In this document: positions 8,388-16,129 of the stretch, one piece after another
Layout: each line of letters begins with the position of its first letter
Numbering within the stretch: the first letter of the stretch is position 1
From: Clostridium sp. UBA699
GTDB taxonomy: Bacteria; Bacillota; Clostridia; Clostridiales; Clostridiaceae
Assembly: GCA_002298915.1 (NCBI GenBank)
Contig: DBML01000009.1
Span: 1 to 64,000, forward strand
Direction: 5' to 3'
DNA: 64,000 nt
Made by a program: the position numbers and the translations under genes
Notes under the pieces: generated by a model
Databases searched by the model: none
Told to the model about the DNA's origin: nothing
What the model saw: the letters and a program-made list of their open reading frames with translations, nothing else

Positions 8388-9287
8388 ATGGATGTTAATT
8401 TAATCGGTGTTCCCCTGTTTTTCGGTTCTGATGTAAGAGGAGTAGATTTCGGTCCAGCCAAGCTAAGAGAAAAAGATATTGATAAGGTTATTTCAAGAAA
8501 TAATCATACTGTTCGCGATTTAGGCAACCTCAGAGTTGACAGTATCCCTGAAGACAGCAAGTTCAGTTATCATCCAAAGATGAAATACCTTCAGCCAATA
8601 GTGGATGTTAATCAGGATCTTGCCGATTACGTATACAACTCACTTGCTTCTGAAAGCTTTCCTTTTATAGTAGGCGGAGACCACTCGCTTGGACTCGGAA
8701 GCATATCAGGTGCCAGCAAGTACTACAAGAACCTGGCAGTGATCTGGGTAGATGCCCATACAGACATTAACACACCAGAAACAAGCCCTTCAGGCAACGT
8801 TCACGGCATGCCTCTGGCAGCCGCCATGGGAAGAGGCATCAGGGAGCTCACGGACCTTTACTTCGAAGGTATTAAGGTAAACCCTGAAAATGTGTTCATC
8901 ATAGGCGCAAGGGACATCGACGAAGGCGAGATGGCGCTGATCGATGAGATGAACCTGAACGTCTACTCGACAATGGATGTCCACGAAAGAGGAATGAAGT
9001 CCATAATGGACGAGATATACCAGCAGCTCCAGGACAACGGAGTTGATGCAGTTCATCTCAGCTTCGACATAGACTGCCTCGATTTCAGCCTGGTTCCAGG
9101 AACAGGCACCCCTGTTCAGGACGGCATGACTGTCCTGCAGGCCAAGTATCTACTCAAGTACATGATGAGCACCAACCTTGTAAAGTCTTTAGACATCGTC
9201 GAGCTGAACGCGGCTCTTGACAGGGACGATTCAACAGCTGACCTTGTCATAGACCTGGTAGACTGGACTTTCAAGTATCTGCAGTAG
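8388..9287 (+). CDS. rocF: Arginase (ureohydrolase family)
   Basis: Mn-dependent hydrolysis of arginine to ornithine and urea; agmatinase and formiminoglutamase are close relatives. It has 299 residues. The manganese ligands are visible in GGDHSLGLGSISG, WVDAHTDINTPETSPSGNVHGMPLA and SFDIDCLDFSLVPGTGTP. The TPETSPSGNVHGMPL stretch is the arginase-type substrate loop. AGGAGG precedes the ATG. It is monocistronic, with a strong terminator at 9310. Codons in the first third are slightly more AT-rich than in neighbours. The promoter palindrome at 8275 suggests regulation, possibly by amino-acid or nitrogen status. Confidence 0.88.
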   Translation: MDVNLIGVPLFFGSDVRGVDFGPAKLREKDIDKVISRNNHTVRDLGNLRVDSIPEDSKFSYHPKMKYLQPIVDVNQDLADYVYNSLASESFPFIVGGDHSLGLGSISGASKYYKNLAVIWVDAHTDINTPETSPSGNVHGMPLAAAMGRGIRELTDLYFEGIKVNPENVFIIGARDIDEGEMALIDEMNLNVYSTMDVHERGMKSIMDEIYQQLQDNGVDAVHLSFDIDCLDFSLVPGTGTPVQDGMTVLQAKYLLKYMMSTNLVKSLDIVELNAALDRDDSTADLVIDLVDWTFKYLQ

Positions 9288-9309
9288 TATCTTATATATG
9301 TATGTTTCG

Positions 9310-9340
9310 GAAGGTGGCCTCTTGGAGGTCGCCTTCTTTT
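9310..9340 (+). terminator. Intrinsic terminator of rocF
   Basis: A 12-bp stem (9310-9321 with 9325-9336, two wobble pairs), a 3-nt loop, then TTTT. Confidence 0.85.
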
Positions 9341-9411
9341 GCATGAAAAAGGAAAATCGGAACGGATGTAGAATTACTAATACACCACTAATGAAGAAAG
9401 GGGGCTAAGGG

Positions 9412-10929
9412 ATGAGAATTAATAGACGTTTTTTGATCTGGGGATACTGCCTGCTTCTTTCCTTTGCCTTCCTCCTCATCTGCACAAAATCTTCGCCCCT
9501 CTACCCTTTCAACGACTGGGTCGATTCTAATGCGTTCTTCACCATGGGAAAGGGCATGATGAACGGACGGGTCCTGTACAGGGACCTTTTTGAGCAGAAA
9601 GGCCCTTATCTTTACCTTGTTCACGGACTGGCATACCTGATTTCGAACAAAACGTTCCTAGGGGTGTATATATTCGAAGCGCTTTCTTTCTCGGTATTCC
9701 TGTTTTATACCCACAAGCTTATCTCAATCTACCTCGACGGAAGATACTCCGCAGTGCTTCTTCCTCTAATCTCCGCCCTGATACTGAACCTTCCGAACTT
9801 CAGCCACGGCGACAGCGCAGAGGAATTCTGCCTTCCGCTCCTCGCATTCAGCCTTTACCAGCTCGCAAATTATTTCAGGAACGTTTACCCTATGCCTGCA
9901 AGCCGGAAGCTGGCGGCGGCTAACGGGATCGCGGCAGGCATTGTTCTGTGGACCAAGTTTTCGCTCCTTGGGTTTTGGTTCGGCTGGGCTGTATCGTTGT
10001 TCCTCTGCATGTCCGCGGGCAGGCATTATCTGAAAGCAGTCAAGTCTTCGTTTTATTTCCTTGCAGGTATGCTCGCTGCAACGCTGCCCTGGATCCTTTA
10101 TTTCGGGTTAAACAACTCAATTGGCTGGTGGCTGGACACCTATATAAACATAAATGTGACGAGCTATCCGAACACCGCACCTCCACAGGGGACTCCAGGC
10201 TATGTATTCCAGCAGTTCATATCTAACGTCAGCCTGAACCCGGTTTTCTGCATTATGTTCTCAGCCGGGCTGCTGGCATTCGTCCTGACCGGTCGCTTCA
10301 TAAAAAGCTGGCTTAACAGGCTATGCCTGCTTCTCTGTGCAGTGTTGCTTGCCTTTGGCGTTTACGGCGGCGGTCGCGGTTATATCTACTACTTCCTGAT
10401 CCTGACCCCTTTCGTAACCTTTGGCTTCATCTCGCTGGCAGAACTGGTCAGCAGGAAGTTCAGCAGCAGGCTCAGTCCCAAGAGCTCCGCTGCCGCCGCT
10501 GCGCTCTCGCTAGCCCTTCTGCTGCCGATGACGCTGATGTACAACCAGAACGCGTACTTCATGAAGGTCAAGAAGGCGGACCTTGCGCAGTACAAGTTCG
10601 CAGCCTACATAAGCAGCACCGAAGGAGCTACTCTCTTGAATTACGGCAACCTCGATTTCGGCATGTATACCACGACGGGCATAGTCCCAAGCGTCAGGTT
10701 TTTCGAGGCGCAGAACATAGATTATGAAAGGTTCCCCCTTGTCACCGACGAGCAGAACAGATACGTGAAGGAAAAGCTGACCGACTTCATAGTGATAAGG
10801 CAGAAGGCTTCAGAGAGCCCCTACAGAATTGCAGTACCATACCTGTTTGAAAACTACAGCTTGGTTATGGAAGCAACCCAGGTTTTCGACGGCAAGGAAT
10901 ACAGGTTCCTGCTGTTCCAAAGGAAATGA
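9412..10929 (+). CDS. GT-C fold membrane glycosyltransferase-like protein
   Basis: Integral membrane protein of 505 residues with about ten to twelve hydrophobic segments, resembling the RgtA/ArnT/PMT group that uses polyprenyl-phosphate sugars. The first periplasmic loop after TM1 carries DWVDSNAFFTMGKGMMNG and then DLFEQKGPYLY, typical of the acidic catalytic loop in this group. The C-terminal 100 residues form a soluble domain. AAAGGGGG lies before the ATG. It stands alone, ended by the hairpin at 10978. The sugar and acceptor cannot be inferred. Confidence 0.75.
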   Translation: MRINRRFLIWGYCLLLSFAFLLICTKSSPLYPFNDWVDSNAFFTMGKGMMNGRVLYRDLFEQKGPYLYLVHGLAYLISNKTFLGVYIFEALSFSVFLFYTHKLISIYLDGRYSAVLLPLISALILNLPNFSHGDSAEEFCLPLLAFSLYQLANYFRNVYPMPASRKLAAANGIAAGIVLWTKFSLLGFWFGWAVSLFLCMSAGRHYLKAVKSSFYFLAGMLAATLPWILYFGLNNSIGWWLDTYININVTSYPNTAPPQGTPGYVFQQFISNVSLNPVFCIMFSAGLLAFVLTGRFIKSWLNRLCLLLCAVLLAFGVYGGGRGYIYYFLILTPFVTFGFISLAELVSRKFSSRLSPKSSAAAAALSLALLLPMTLMYNQNAYFMKVKKADLAQYKFAAYISSTEGATLLNYGNLDFGMYTTTGIVPSVRFFEAQNIDYERFPLVTDEQNRYVKEKLTDFIVIRQKASESPYRIAVPYLFENYSLVMEATQVFDGKEYRFLLFQRK

Positions 10930-10977
10930 ACCTCCTTGGTATTTAGTCTCGATAACGTAGGTTCTTGCATTAACAAA

Positions 10978-11002
10978 AACACCTCCCGGCCCGGGAGGTG
11001 TT
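10978..11002. terminator. Bidirectional intrinsic terminator
   Basis: Perfect 10-bp stem (AACACCTCCC / GGGAGGTGTT) with a 5-nt loop. The minus strand continues into GTTTTTG. It separates the convergent GT-C and flavodiiron genes. Confidence 0.85.
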
Positions 11003-11009
11003 ACTATTT

Positions 11010-12185
11010 CTAAAGCAGTTCCTTGAACTTCTCTATGAATTCGTCGGCTTTTTTGAATTTTTCTTCGCCAGGTACGAACCTGAACCTGAAGCCTTCCTCA
11101 ACCACCTTGAGCTTAAGGGACTTCATCCTCTCTGTCAGCATAGGCACTCCTTCCCCTGTCCAGCCGTAGGAGCCGAAAGCGGCCGCAGCCTTGCCCCTGT
11201 TCGTGACTGCCGAAACAAGCGAAAGCACGTCCCATGCAGGTTTTACAGCATCCTGGTTTATCGTAGGCGAGCCTATCATGAAGGCCTTCGAGTTTTCAAT
11301 CCTCTGGATGACTTCGCTCATGTCTATCGAGGTTATCTCTGTGGCCGCAGCTTTTATGCCAGCATCGTTGAGGCTCTTCGCAAAATATTCGGCCATGATC
11401 TTGGTGTTCCCGTAGGCGGTGATGTAGAATATCTCCACAACCTTGTGCTCAGGAGCGGTGTCTGCCGCCCATTCCCTGTAAAGCTCCAGGTATTTCCTAA
11501 TGTCGCCGTGATGCACAGGTCCGTGGCTTGGTGCGACCAGCTCAAACTCGAGGTCCTTGATCTTGTCCAGCCCCGCGAGAACGAACTTTTTGAAAGGCCC
11601 CATTATGCAGTCGAAGTAGTACTTCATCTCCTCCAGGTAGTCTCCAGCCCCCTCGTCAAGCAGGGTTCCTCCCTCAGGGCAATAGTGGCAGCCCAGGAAG
11701 TCGCAGGTGAAAAGGACCTTCTTCTCCGCCGCATAGGTGAACATCGTGTCAGGCCAGTGAAGGTTGGGGGCCTGTATGAACTTAAGTGTGGTGCTTCCGA
11801 GTGAAAGCTCGGCAGGCGCATCCATGCTGTTTATATCCTTGTTCGCTATCTCCTTCAGGTACATCTGTGCGGCTTTCGTTCCCACGACCTTAGCCTCGGG
11901 GTATACCTCAACGAGCTTTGCCAGTGATCCGCTGTGGTCCAGCTCCGTATGCTGAACTATGATGTAATCGACCTTCCTGTCACCAATCACTTCCTTTATG
12001 TTCGACAGGTACTCGTCGAAATACCTGTCCTTAACCGTATCAACCAGGGCCACCTTTTCGTCGTCTATGAGGTAGGCGTTGTAAGTTGTTCCCCTTTTTG
12101 TGTACATGATGATATCGAATACTCTTAACTCAGGGTTCCTGACTCCTACGGAGTAGATGTTTTCTTTAAGTTTCATGCTGCTCAT
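11010..12185 (-). CDS. Flavodiiron protein (FprA family)
   Basis: A-type flavoprotein that reduces O2 and/or NO to protect anaerobes, using a di-iron site in a metallo-beta-lactamase domain and FMN in a flavodoxin domain. The di-iron motif HTELDHSG (about 80-87) and later metal ligands are in the N-terminal half, and the flavodoxin domain (FYITAYGNTKIMAE onward) occupies about 240-391. No rubredoxin or other C-terminal extension is present, so an external electron donor is needed. I start at ATG 12185 (MSSMKLKE), which has GGAGG at 7 nt. The longer frame to 12218 would place the ribosome binding site inside the coding region. A TATAAT at 12223-12228 is a possible -10. Confidence 0.93.
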   Translation of the reverse strand: MSSMKLKENIYSVGVRNPELRVFDIIMYTKRGTTYNAYLIDDEKVALVDTVKDRYFDEYLSNIKEVIGDRKVDYIIVQHTELDHSGSLAKLVEVYPEAKVVGTKAAQMYLKEIANKDINSMDAPAELSLGSTTLKFIQAPNLHWPDTMFTYAAEKKVLFTCDFLGCHYCPEGGTLLDEGAGDYLEEMKYYFDCIMGPFKKFVLAGLDKIKDLEFELVAPSHGPVHHGDIRKYLELYREWAADTAPEHKVVEIFYITAYGNTKIMAEYFAKSLNDAGIKAAATEITSIDMSEVIQRIENSKAFMIGSPTINQDAVKPAWDVLSLVSAVTNRGKAAAAFGSYGWTGEGVPMLTERMKSLKLKVVEEGFRFRFVPGEEKFKKADEFIEKFKELL

Positions 12186-12270
12186 ATAAATACCTCCAAA
12201 AAAGAATTTTTTCAACATCCTAATTATACCACAAAACCGACCCCTAATGAATAATAATTATTATTTAGTA

Positions 12271-14565
12271 TTAATTTGATACATTTTCTTCGATGAGCTT
12301 CGACATCTTTCCTTTGTAGAAGACGTACTCCATATGAAGAGCCCTTGTCAGTGCGACATAAAGCATCCTTTTGTCTAGCTCCTCCTCAGTGTAAGCCTTG
12401 TCGCTGCAGTCGAATATCACGGTGCAGTCGAATTCAAGCCCCTTCGTGAGATATGCAGGTATAATGATCTTGTCCTGCTTAAGCTTTCTGTCATTCTCCT
12501 TCACAAGCTCCCACTTCCCGCTGCTTTGTTTCCTGAGCATCTCGCTTATCGCCCTGCATTCCTCCAGCGTTCTTCCTATTATCGCTATGCTCTTTTTGTT
12601 CATCCTCTCGACTTCCTTTACTACACCATCAACAAGCTCGGCGAACTCTTCCGCCCCTTCGTACCTTGCGACGGCAGGCTTCCTGCCGTGCCGTAGGACA
12701 GGCATTGCAGGCTTAAGGTTGTTTTTCTGCTTTCTCAGGACGACATTAGCAAAGTCTATGATTTCGACAGTCGACCTGTAGCTCTGAGATAGGGCCACAT
12801 ATTTGGCTTCGCCGCCGAAGACGCTGTCTATTACCTCGTCGTAGCTGTCTATTCCCTTGTAGTAATATATTCCCTGTCCCAGGTCTCCGACTATTGTCAT
12901 TGAGCTGCCGGCCGCCATCTCCTTTATCACCTGGAACTGCAGAAGGCTGTAGTCCTGAGCTTCGTCGACCGCCACATGCCTGTACCTGTGCTTTTCAGGG
13001 ACCCCCTCGATCCTGAACTTCATGTAAAGCATCGCCGCCAGGTCGTCTGAGTCTATCTCCCCCCGGGCGCTGTTGTCTTCCAGCTCATCCCTCATGAAGG
13101 CTGCCAGCTCGGGGTCAGCTTCGCCGGACGACAGCCTTTCAAAAAGCTCCTGGCTTTGGAAAAGCTCGTAGTACATAGCCTTCACACCGTGGTGCATCCA
13201 GTTCTCGAAGTATTCCTCGAAGGCTTCCTTGGACTTTTTAGCTATTTCCTTTTTCCTTGAATCCCTCTCGTCGTAGAACCTGGTAAGCTTAGCCCTCCTT
13301 TCGGGACTGTCCGCGCTCACCCTCTTCTCCCTCGCAACCATGTACTCGCAGGTGAAGTCGATCTTGTCCTGTATTGCCCTGATCTTTCCCTTTATCTTCA
13401 GGAGAAGGTGCTTCCTGATTTCCTTCTTCCTCTGGTTGAGGGGGAAGTTTACCATGTCCCTCGAGTAAAGCCTCCTGATCTCGTCCTTGTCGAAGAGCAG
13501 GTAGTCGTACACCCATATGTCCTCGGCTGCTTTGTCCTCCTCCTCGAGCAGGCCTATGTATCTGTCCAGGAGCTCCTTGAACTTAAGCCCGCCTTTGAAG
13601 CTGCTGCTCATCGCTGAGAGGCCGCTTTCACCCTCAATTATGTCAGCCAGCTTCTTGTCCTTAGAGATAATCTTCTCCTTTGAACCCGTTATCTCGGATG
13701 CAAGCTCCTCAAAGGTGCTCTGCCTCACGTCATCGATACCAAGGTCAGGCAGCACCTCTGATATGTAGTCGAGGAATAGCTTGTTAGGCGCAAGGACGAG
13801 AATCTGGCTTCCGCTTATCCTGCCCTTGTATTTGTAAAGCAGGTAGGCAAGCCTGTGGAGAGCGACTGTTGTCTTGCCTGAGCCAGCGGAGCCCTGTATT
13901 ATCAGCGGCTTGTTCTTCTCCGCCCTTATAACTTCGTTCTGCTCCTTCTGTATTGTGGCTACGACGTCCTTCAGCCTTTTGCTTGTGCTCTCTTCAAGGT
14001 TGATCCTGAGGAACTCGTCTACCAGAGCGTTGTCACCGGATTCCCCACGGTTCAGGATTATCTCGTGGATCCCCTCGTCGAACGCGTCGAGCAGCTTTCC
14101 TTCCTTTATTATGAACTTCCTCTTAAGGCTCAGGTTCCCGCTCACGACCCCCTGGGGTGCGGTGTAGTAAGCATCTCCGTAGGTTCCGCTGTAGTACAGG
14201 TCCGCTAAAGGCGCCCTCCAGTCTATGACCTTCTCTTCTCCCCTGGCGAAGTCCCCGAGGCCGAACTTTCCAATATAGAAGGTCTCCGTATCCCTCTTGT
14301 ATTCCCTGAAATCTATCCTGCCGAAATAGGGCTGCTCCCTGGCCTCCAGGTACTCCTCCAGGTTCTTGTGGGTTATCTCGTAAAGCTTCTCCTGGACCTT
14401 CAGCTCCTGGCTGAACATCCCCTTCGTCTGGAGCCTGATCTCGTCCATAGTCTTCTTAAGCTTCCTGTCATCTTTCTCTATCCTCTCAAGCTCGAGCTCG
14501 ATCCAACTGATGGTATCGTCAAGCTTCTCCTTCTCATATGCCATATCTTTTTCATTTATCGCCAA
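12271..14565 (-). CDS. helD: HelD-like superfamily 1 helicase (RNA polymerase recycling)
   Basis: A 764-residue UvrD-like ATPase of the HelD group, which removes stalled RNA polymerase from DNA. The long N-terminal coiled coil (residues 1-80) and the following WRAPLADLYYSG segment are diagnostic. Walker A is GSAGSGKTTVALHRLAYLL (about 229-247), Walker B lies in VAVDEAQDYS, and the C terminus has VALTRALHMEY. The start is TTG at 14565 with GAGGTG 7 nt before it; the next ATG (MAYEKEK) has no ribosome binding site. Upstream is the terminator of the ECF S gene, so it is probably transcribed alone. A perfect AT palindrome follows the stop, but I see no classical terminator. Confidence 0.9.
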   Translation of the reverse strand: MAINEKDMAYEKEKLDDTISWIELELERIEKDDRKLKKTMDEIRLQTKGMFSQELKVQEKLYEITHKNLEEYLEAREQPYFGRIDFREYKRDTETFYIGKFGLGDFARGEEKVIDWRAPLADLYYSGTYGDAYYTAPQGVVSGNLSLKRKFIIKEGKLLDAFDEGIHEIILNRGESGDNALVDEFLRINLEESTSKRLKDVVATIQKEQNEVIRAEKNKPLIIQGSAGSGKTTVALHRLAYLLYKYKGRISGSQILVLAPNKLFLDYISEVLPDLGIDDVRQSTFEELASEITGSKEKIISKDKKLADIIEGESGLSAMSSSFKGGLKFKELLDRYIGLLEEEDKAAEDIWVYDYLLFDKDEIRRLYSRDMVNFPLNQRKKEIRKHLLLKIKGKIRAIQDKIDFTCEYMVAREKRVSADSPERRAKLTRFYDERDSRKKEIAKKSKEAFEEYFENWMHHGVKAMYYELFQSQELFERLSSGEADPELAAFMRDELEDNSARGEIDSDDLAAMLYMKFRIEGVPEKHRYRHVAVDEAQDYSLLQFQVIKEMAAGSSMTIVGDLGQGIYYYKGIDSYDEVIDSVFGGEAKYVALSQSYRSTVEIIDFANVVLRKQKNNLKPAMPVLRHGRKPAVARYEGAEEFAELVDGVVKEVERMNKKSIAIIGRTLEECRAISEMLRKQSSGKWELVKENDRKLKQDKIIIPAYLTKGLEFDCTVIFDCSDKAYTEEELDKRMLYVALTRALHMEYVFYKGKMSKLIEENVSN

Positions 14566-14617
14566 AAGGAAACACCTCTGTCATCAAATTTTCATCTTCT
14601 ATTATACATCATAATAC

Positions 14618-14655
14618 AAAAAAGATAGAACCCAAATGAATTGGATTCTATCTTT
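14618..14655 (-). terminator. Intrinsic terminator after ECF S gene
   Basis: A 15-bp stem with one mismatch (14621-14635 with 14641-14655), 5-nt loop, then a T-run on the minus strand (14618-14623). Confidence 0.85.
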
Positions 14656-14660
14656 CCAGC

Positions 14661-15164
14661 CTAGCTCGCCTTCCTGAGGTCGATGTTCATGCTCTTCGAG
14701 AGAGCCTTTATCAGTGCGAATGCTATGGTTCCGTCCACCATGTGATGGAGCATAGTTCCTGCCCCGACAACCACGAGAACCTTGTACATGGTGAAGCCGA
14801 AGGGTATAACTGCCAGAGCCTCAAGCGCGCCGTGCAGAGGTGCTGTGATTGCCACGACCTTCTTGAAGTCCATCCCCTTTTTCAGCATGACCGCACCTGC
14901 ATACCCCACAAAGACATGCATGAACGCCCTGGCTGCCACCACAAGCGGAGCGGTTGCCAGGAAGCCCATAGTGGACCCCAGCCCAACCATGACGGCGGCG
15001 CCAGGCCCCAGAAGCATTGCGATGAAAAGCGGCACGTGTGAAGCCAAAGTCGCGCTGAACGGTCCAAGCTGCACCTTCAGAAATCCGAACGTCAGAGGTA
15101 TCACTATAGCCAGCGCTGTCAGCAGAGCCGTGTATGTAAGTTTTTTGATGTTAATGAGTTGCAC
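14661..15164 (-). CDS. ECF transporter S component, substrate unknown
   Basis: Small membrane protein with about six hydrophobic segments, typical of substrate-binding S components that share an ECF module encoded elsewhere. The opening KKLTYTALLTALAIVIPL and the ATLASHVPLFIAMLLGPGAAVMVGL stretch fit the family. The vitamin or metal substrate is not deducible. The start is uncertain. The frame extends to GTG 15188, but that lies upstream of the predicted transcription start (about 15183). GTG 15164, used here, has its purine box too close. ATT 15155 (INIKKL) has AAGGTG at an ideal 6 nt. The promoter carries a palindrome over the -10, so it is likely repressed by its ligand's regulator. Confidence 0.8.
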   Translation of the reverse strand: MQLINIKKLTYTALLTALAIVIPLTFGFLKVQLGPFSATLASHVPLFIAMLLGPGAAVMVGLGSTMGFLATAPLVVAARAFMHVFVGYAGAVMLKKGMDFKKVVAITAPLHGALEALAVIPFGFTMYKVLVVVGAGTMLHHMVDGTIAFALIKALSKSMNIDLRKAS

Positions 15165-15175
15165 CTTCCTTCTTC

Positions 15176-15199
15176 GATGTATATACACCAGTATACATC
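15176..15199. repeat. Palindromic operator over the ECF S gene promoter
   Basis: Inverted repeat GATGTATA - 8 nt - TATACATC that covers the -10 (15190-15195) and the predicted start point of the minus-strand promoter. A further TGTATAC-like copy adjoins it. This is the expected position for a repressor site; the regulator is unknown. Confidence 0.6.
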
Positions 15200-15218
15200 A
15201 GTATGCAGAGGTTGTAAA
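15190..15218 (-). promoter_or_regulatory. Promoter of ECF S gene
   Basis: -35 TTTACA (15213-15218), 17-bp spacer, -10 TATACT (15190-15195) on the minus strand. The predicted start is near 15183. Confidence 0.75.
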
Positions 15219-15234
15219 CCCGTCCTTCCCTGGT

Positions 15235-15263
15235 TTGACAGAAGCCCGGCTTTGTATTATTAT
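15235..15263 (+). promoter_or_regulatory. Promoter of CC/Se-motif gene
   Basis: -35 TTGACA (15235-15240), 17-bp spacer, -10 TATTAT (15258-15263), close to consensus. It is divergent from the ECF S promoter with only 16 bp between the two -35 boxes. Confidence 0.85.
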
Positions 15264-15297
15264 GAAAGCATTCACGAACATTAACGGGGGGTATCTT

Positions 15298-15600
15298 ATG
15301 CTGACCATAGAAGAAAAGGCTTTAGCCGCCGCAAGGGAGAAGAACGCAGCCTTCGTCGTAAAGACAATCTCCGCGTCTGGAGGATGCTGCGATACAGACA
15401 TCAGGGAAATCGTCGTCGAGCTGCACCAGGATTTCAAAGGACAGGAGCCGCTCTACTCTGTGATGGAGTATGAAGGTGTGAAGGTGTTCATAGAAAGGTA
15501 CCTGAAGGTGCACGAAGACATCCTGGTGTACCAGAGGTTCAAGCTTCCCCTGATAGGCGGGATATTCAAAGTCAAGGGCATCGAGGTAAAGTACATATGA
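15298..15600 (+). CDS. CC/Se motif family protein (Cys form)
   Basis: A 100-residue protein resembling the CC/Se motif family, small predicted redox proteins in which some members carry selenocysteine. The motif SASGGCCDTD is at about residues 28-37; here both positions are Cys (TGC TGC) and no in-frame TGA is present. The ATG at 15298 has a GGGGGG box about 7 nt upstream and a near-consensus promoter at 15235-15263. It is monocistronic, with a terminator immediately after the stop. The substrate is unknown. The TIGR04282/04283 pair at 3480-5933, also named for selenium-linked contexts, is not adjacent, so I do not claim a link. Confidence 0.75.
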   Translation: MLTIEEKALAAAREKNAAFVVKTISASGGCCDTDIREIVVELHQDFKGQEPLYSVMEYEGVKVFIERYLKVHEDILVYQRFKLPLIGGIFKVKGIEVKYI

Positions 15601-15629
15601 AGAAGAGCTTCCTTCACGGAAGCTCTTCT
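15601..15629 (+). terminator. Intrinsic terminator of CC/Se-motif gene
   Basis: Perfect 12-bp stem (AGAAGAGCTTCC / GGAAGCTCTTCT) with a 5-nt loop, followed by TTTGTT, directly after the stop codon. Confidence 0.9.
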
Positions 15630-15634
15630 TTGTT

Positions 15635-16129
15635 CTACTGCTCTTTAAGCTTGTATACTTTTCTGGCCCTTTTGGTATAAAGCACGCCGTCAAGATGGTC
15701 GATCTCGTGGCAGAGCGCCCTCGCGAGGAGACCTTCGCCTTCAACTACCACTTCCCTGCCCTGCTCGTCCATCGCGGCAACCTTGACCTTGCGGGGCCTG
15801 TCCACGATGCCCTCGTAGTCCGGACTGCTGAGGCACCCCTCTGCGTCCCTCTCGCTGCCCGATTTCCCTGTTATCCTGGGGTTGATGAGGACGAACTCGG
15901 TCCTTCCGTCCTTGAAATTTATATATATAACCTTTTTCAGAACTCCGATCTGCGGAGCTGCAAGGCCTATGCCGGGCGCCGCCATCAGCGTGTCCTTGAG
16001 GTCCCTTATCAGTTCCTCCGTTTCTCTGTCTATCCTGTCGACCTTCCTGCTCACCCTCTCAAGGGTCCTCTCGCCGAAAGTCAATATCCTTTTCACTGCC
16101 ATTGCTGCTTTCCTGCCTCTCTTTTTCAT
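15635..16129 (-). CDS. def: Peptide deformylase
   Basis: Removes the N-formyl group from nascent proteins; a metal-dependent hydrolase. All three family motifs are present: GIGLAAPQIG (54-63), EGCLS and HEIDHLDG. At 164 residues it has family length. The ATG at 16129 overlaps the stop of the radical SAM gene (ATGA), suggesting coupling. An internal ATG at 16102 gives MAVKRILTFG, closer to the usual Def N terminus and preceded by AGGAAAG, so the true start may be nine codons later. It faces the CC/Se gene convergently. Confidence 0.95.
   Translation of the reverse strand: MKKRGRKAAMAVKRILTFGERTLERVSRKVDRIDRETEELIRDLKDTLMAAPGIGLAAPQIGVLKKVIYINFKDGRTEFVLINPRITGKSGSERDAEGCLSSPDYEGIVDRPRKVKVAAMDEQGREVVVEGEGLLARALCHEIDHLDGVLYTKRARKVYKLKEQ

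Noticed and set aside
15212..15240. BirA-like half-sites TTGTAAACC ... GGTTTGACA
   Set aside because: The 11-bp spacing and poor second half do not fit a biotin operator, and the sequence is explained by the two divergent -35 regions.
15380..15390. Selenocysteine in the CC/Se-motif protein
   Set aside because: Both motif positions are TGC cysteine codons and no in-frame TGA occurs before the final stop.
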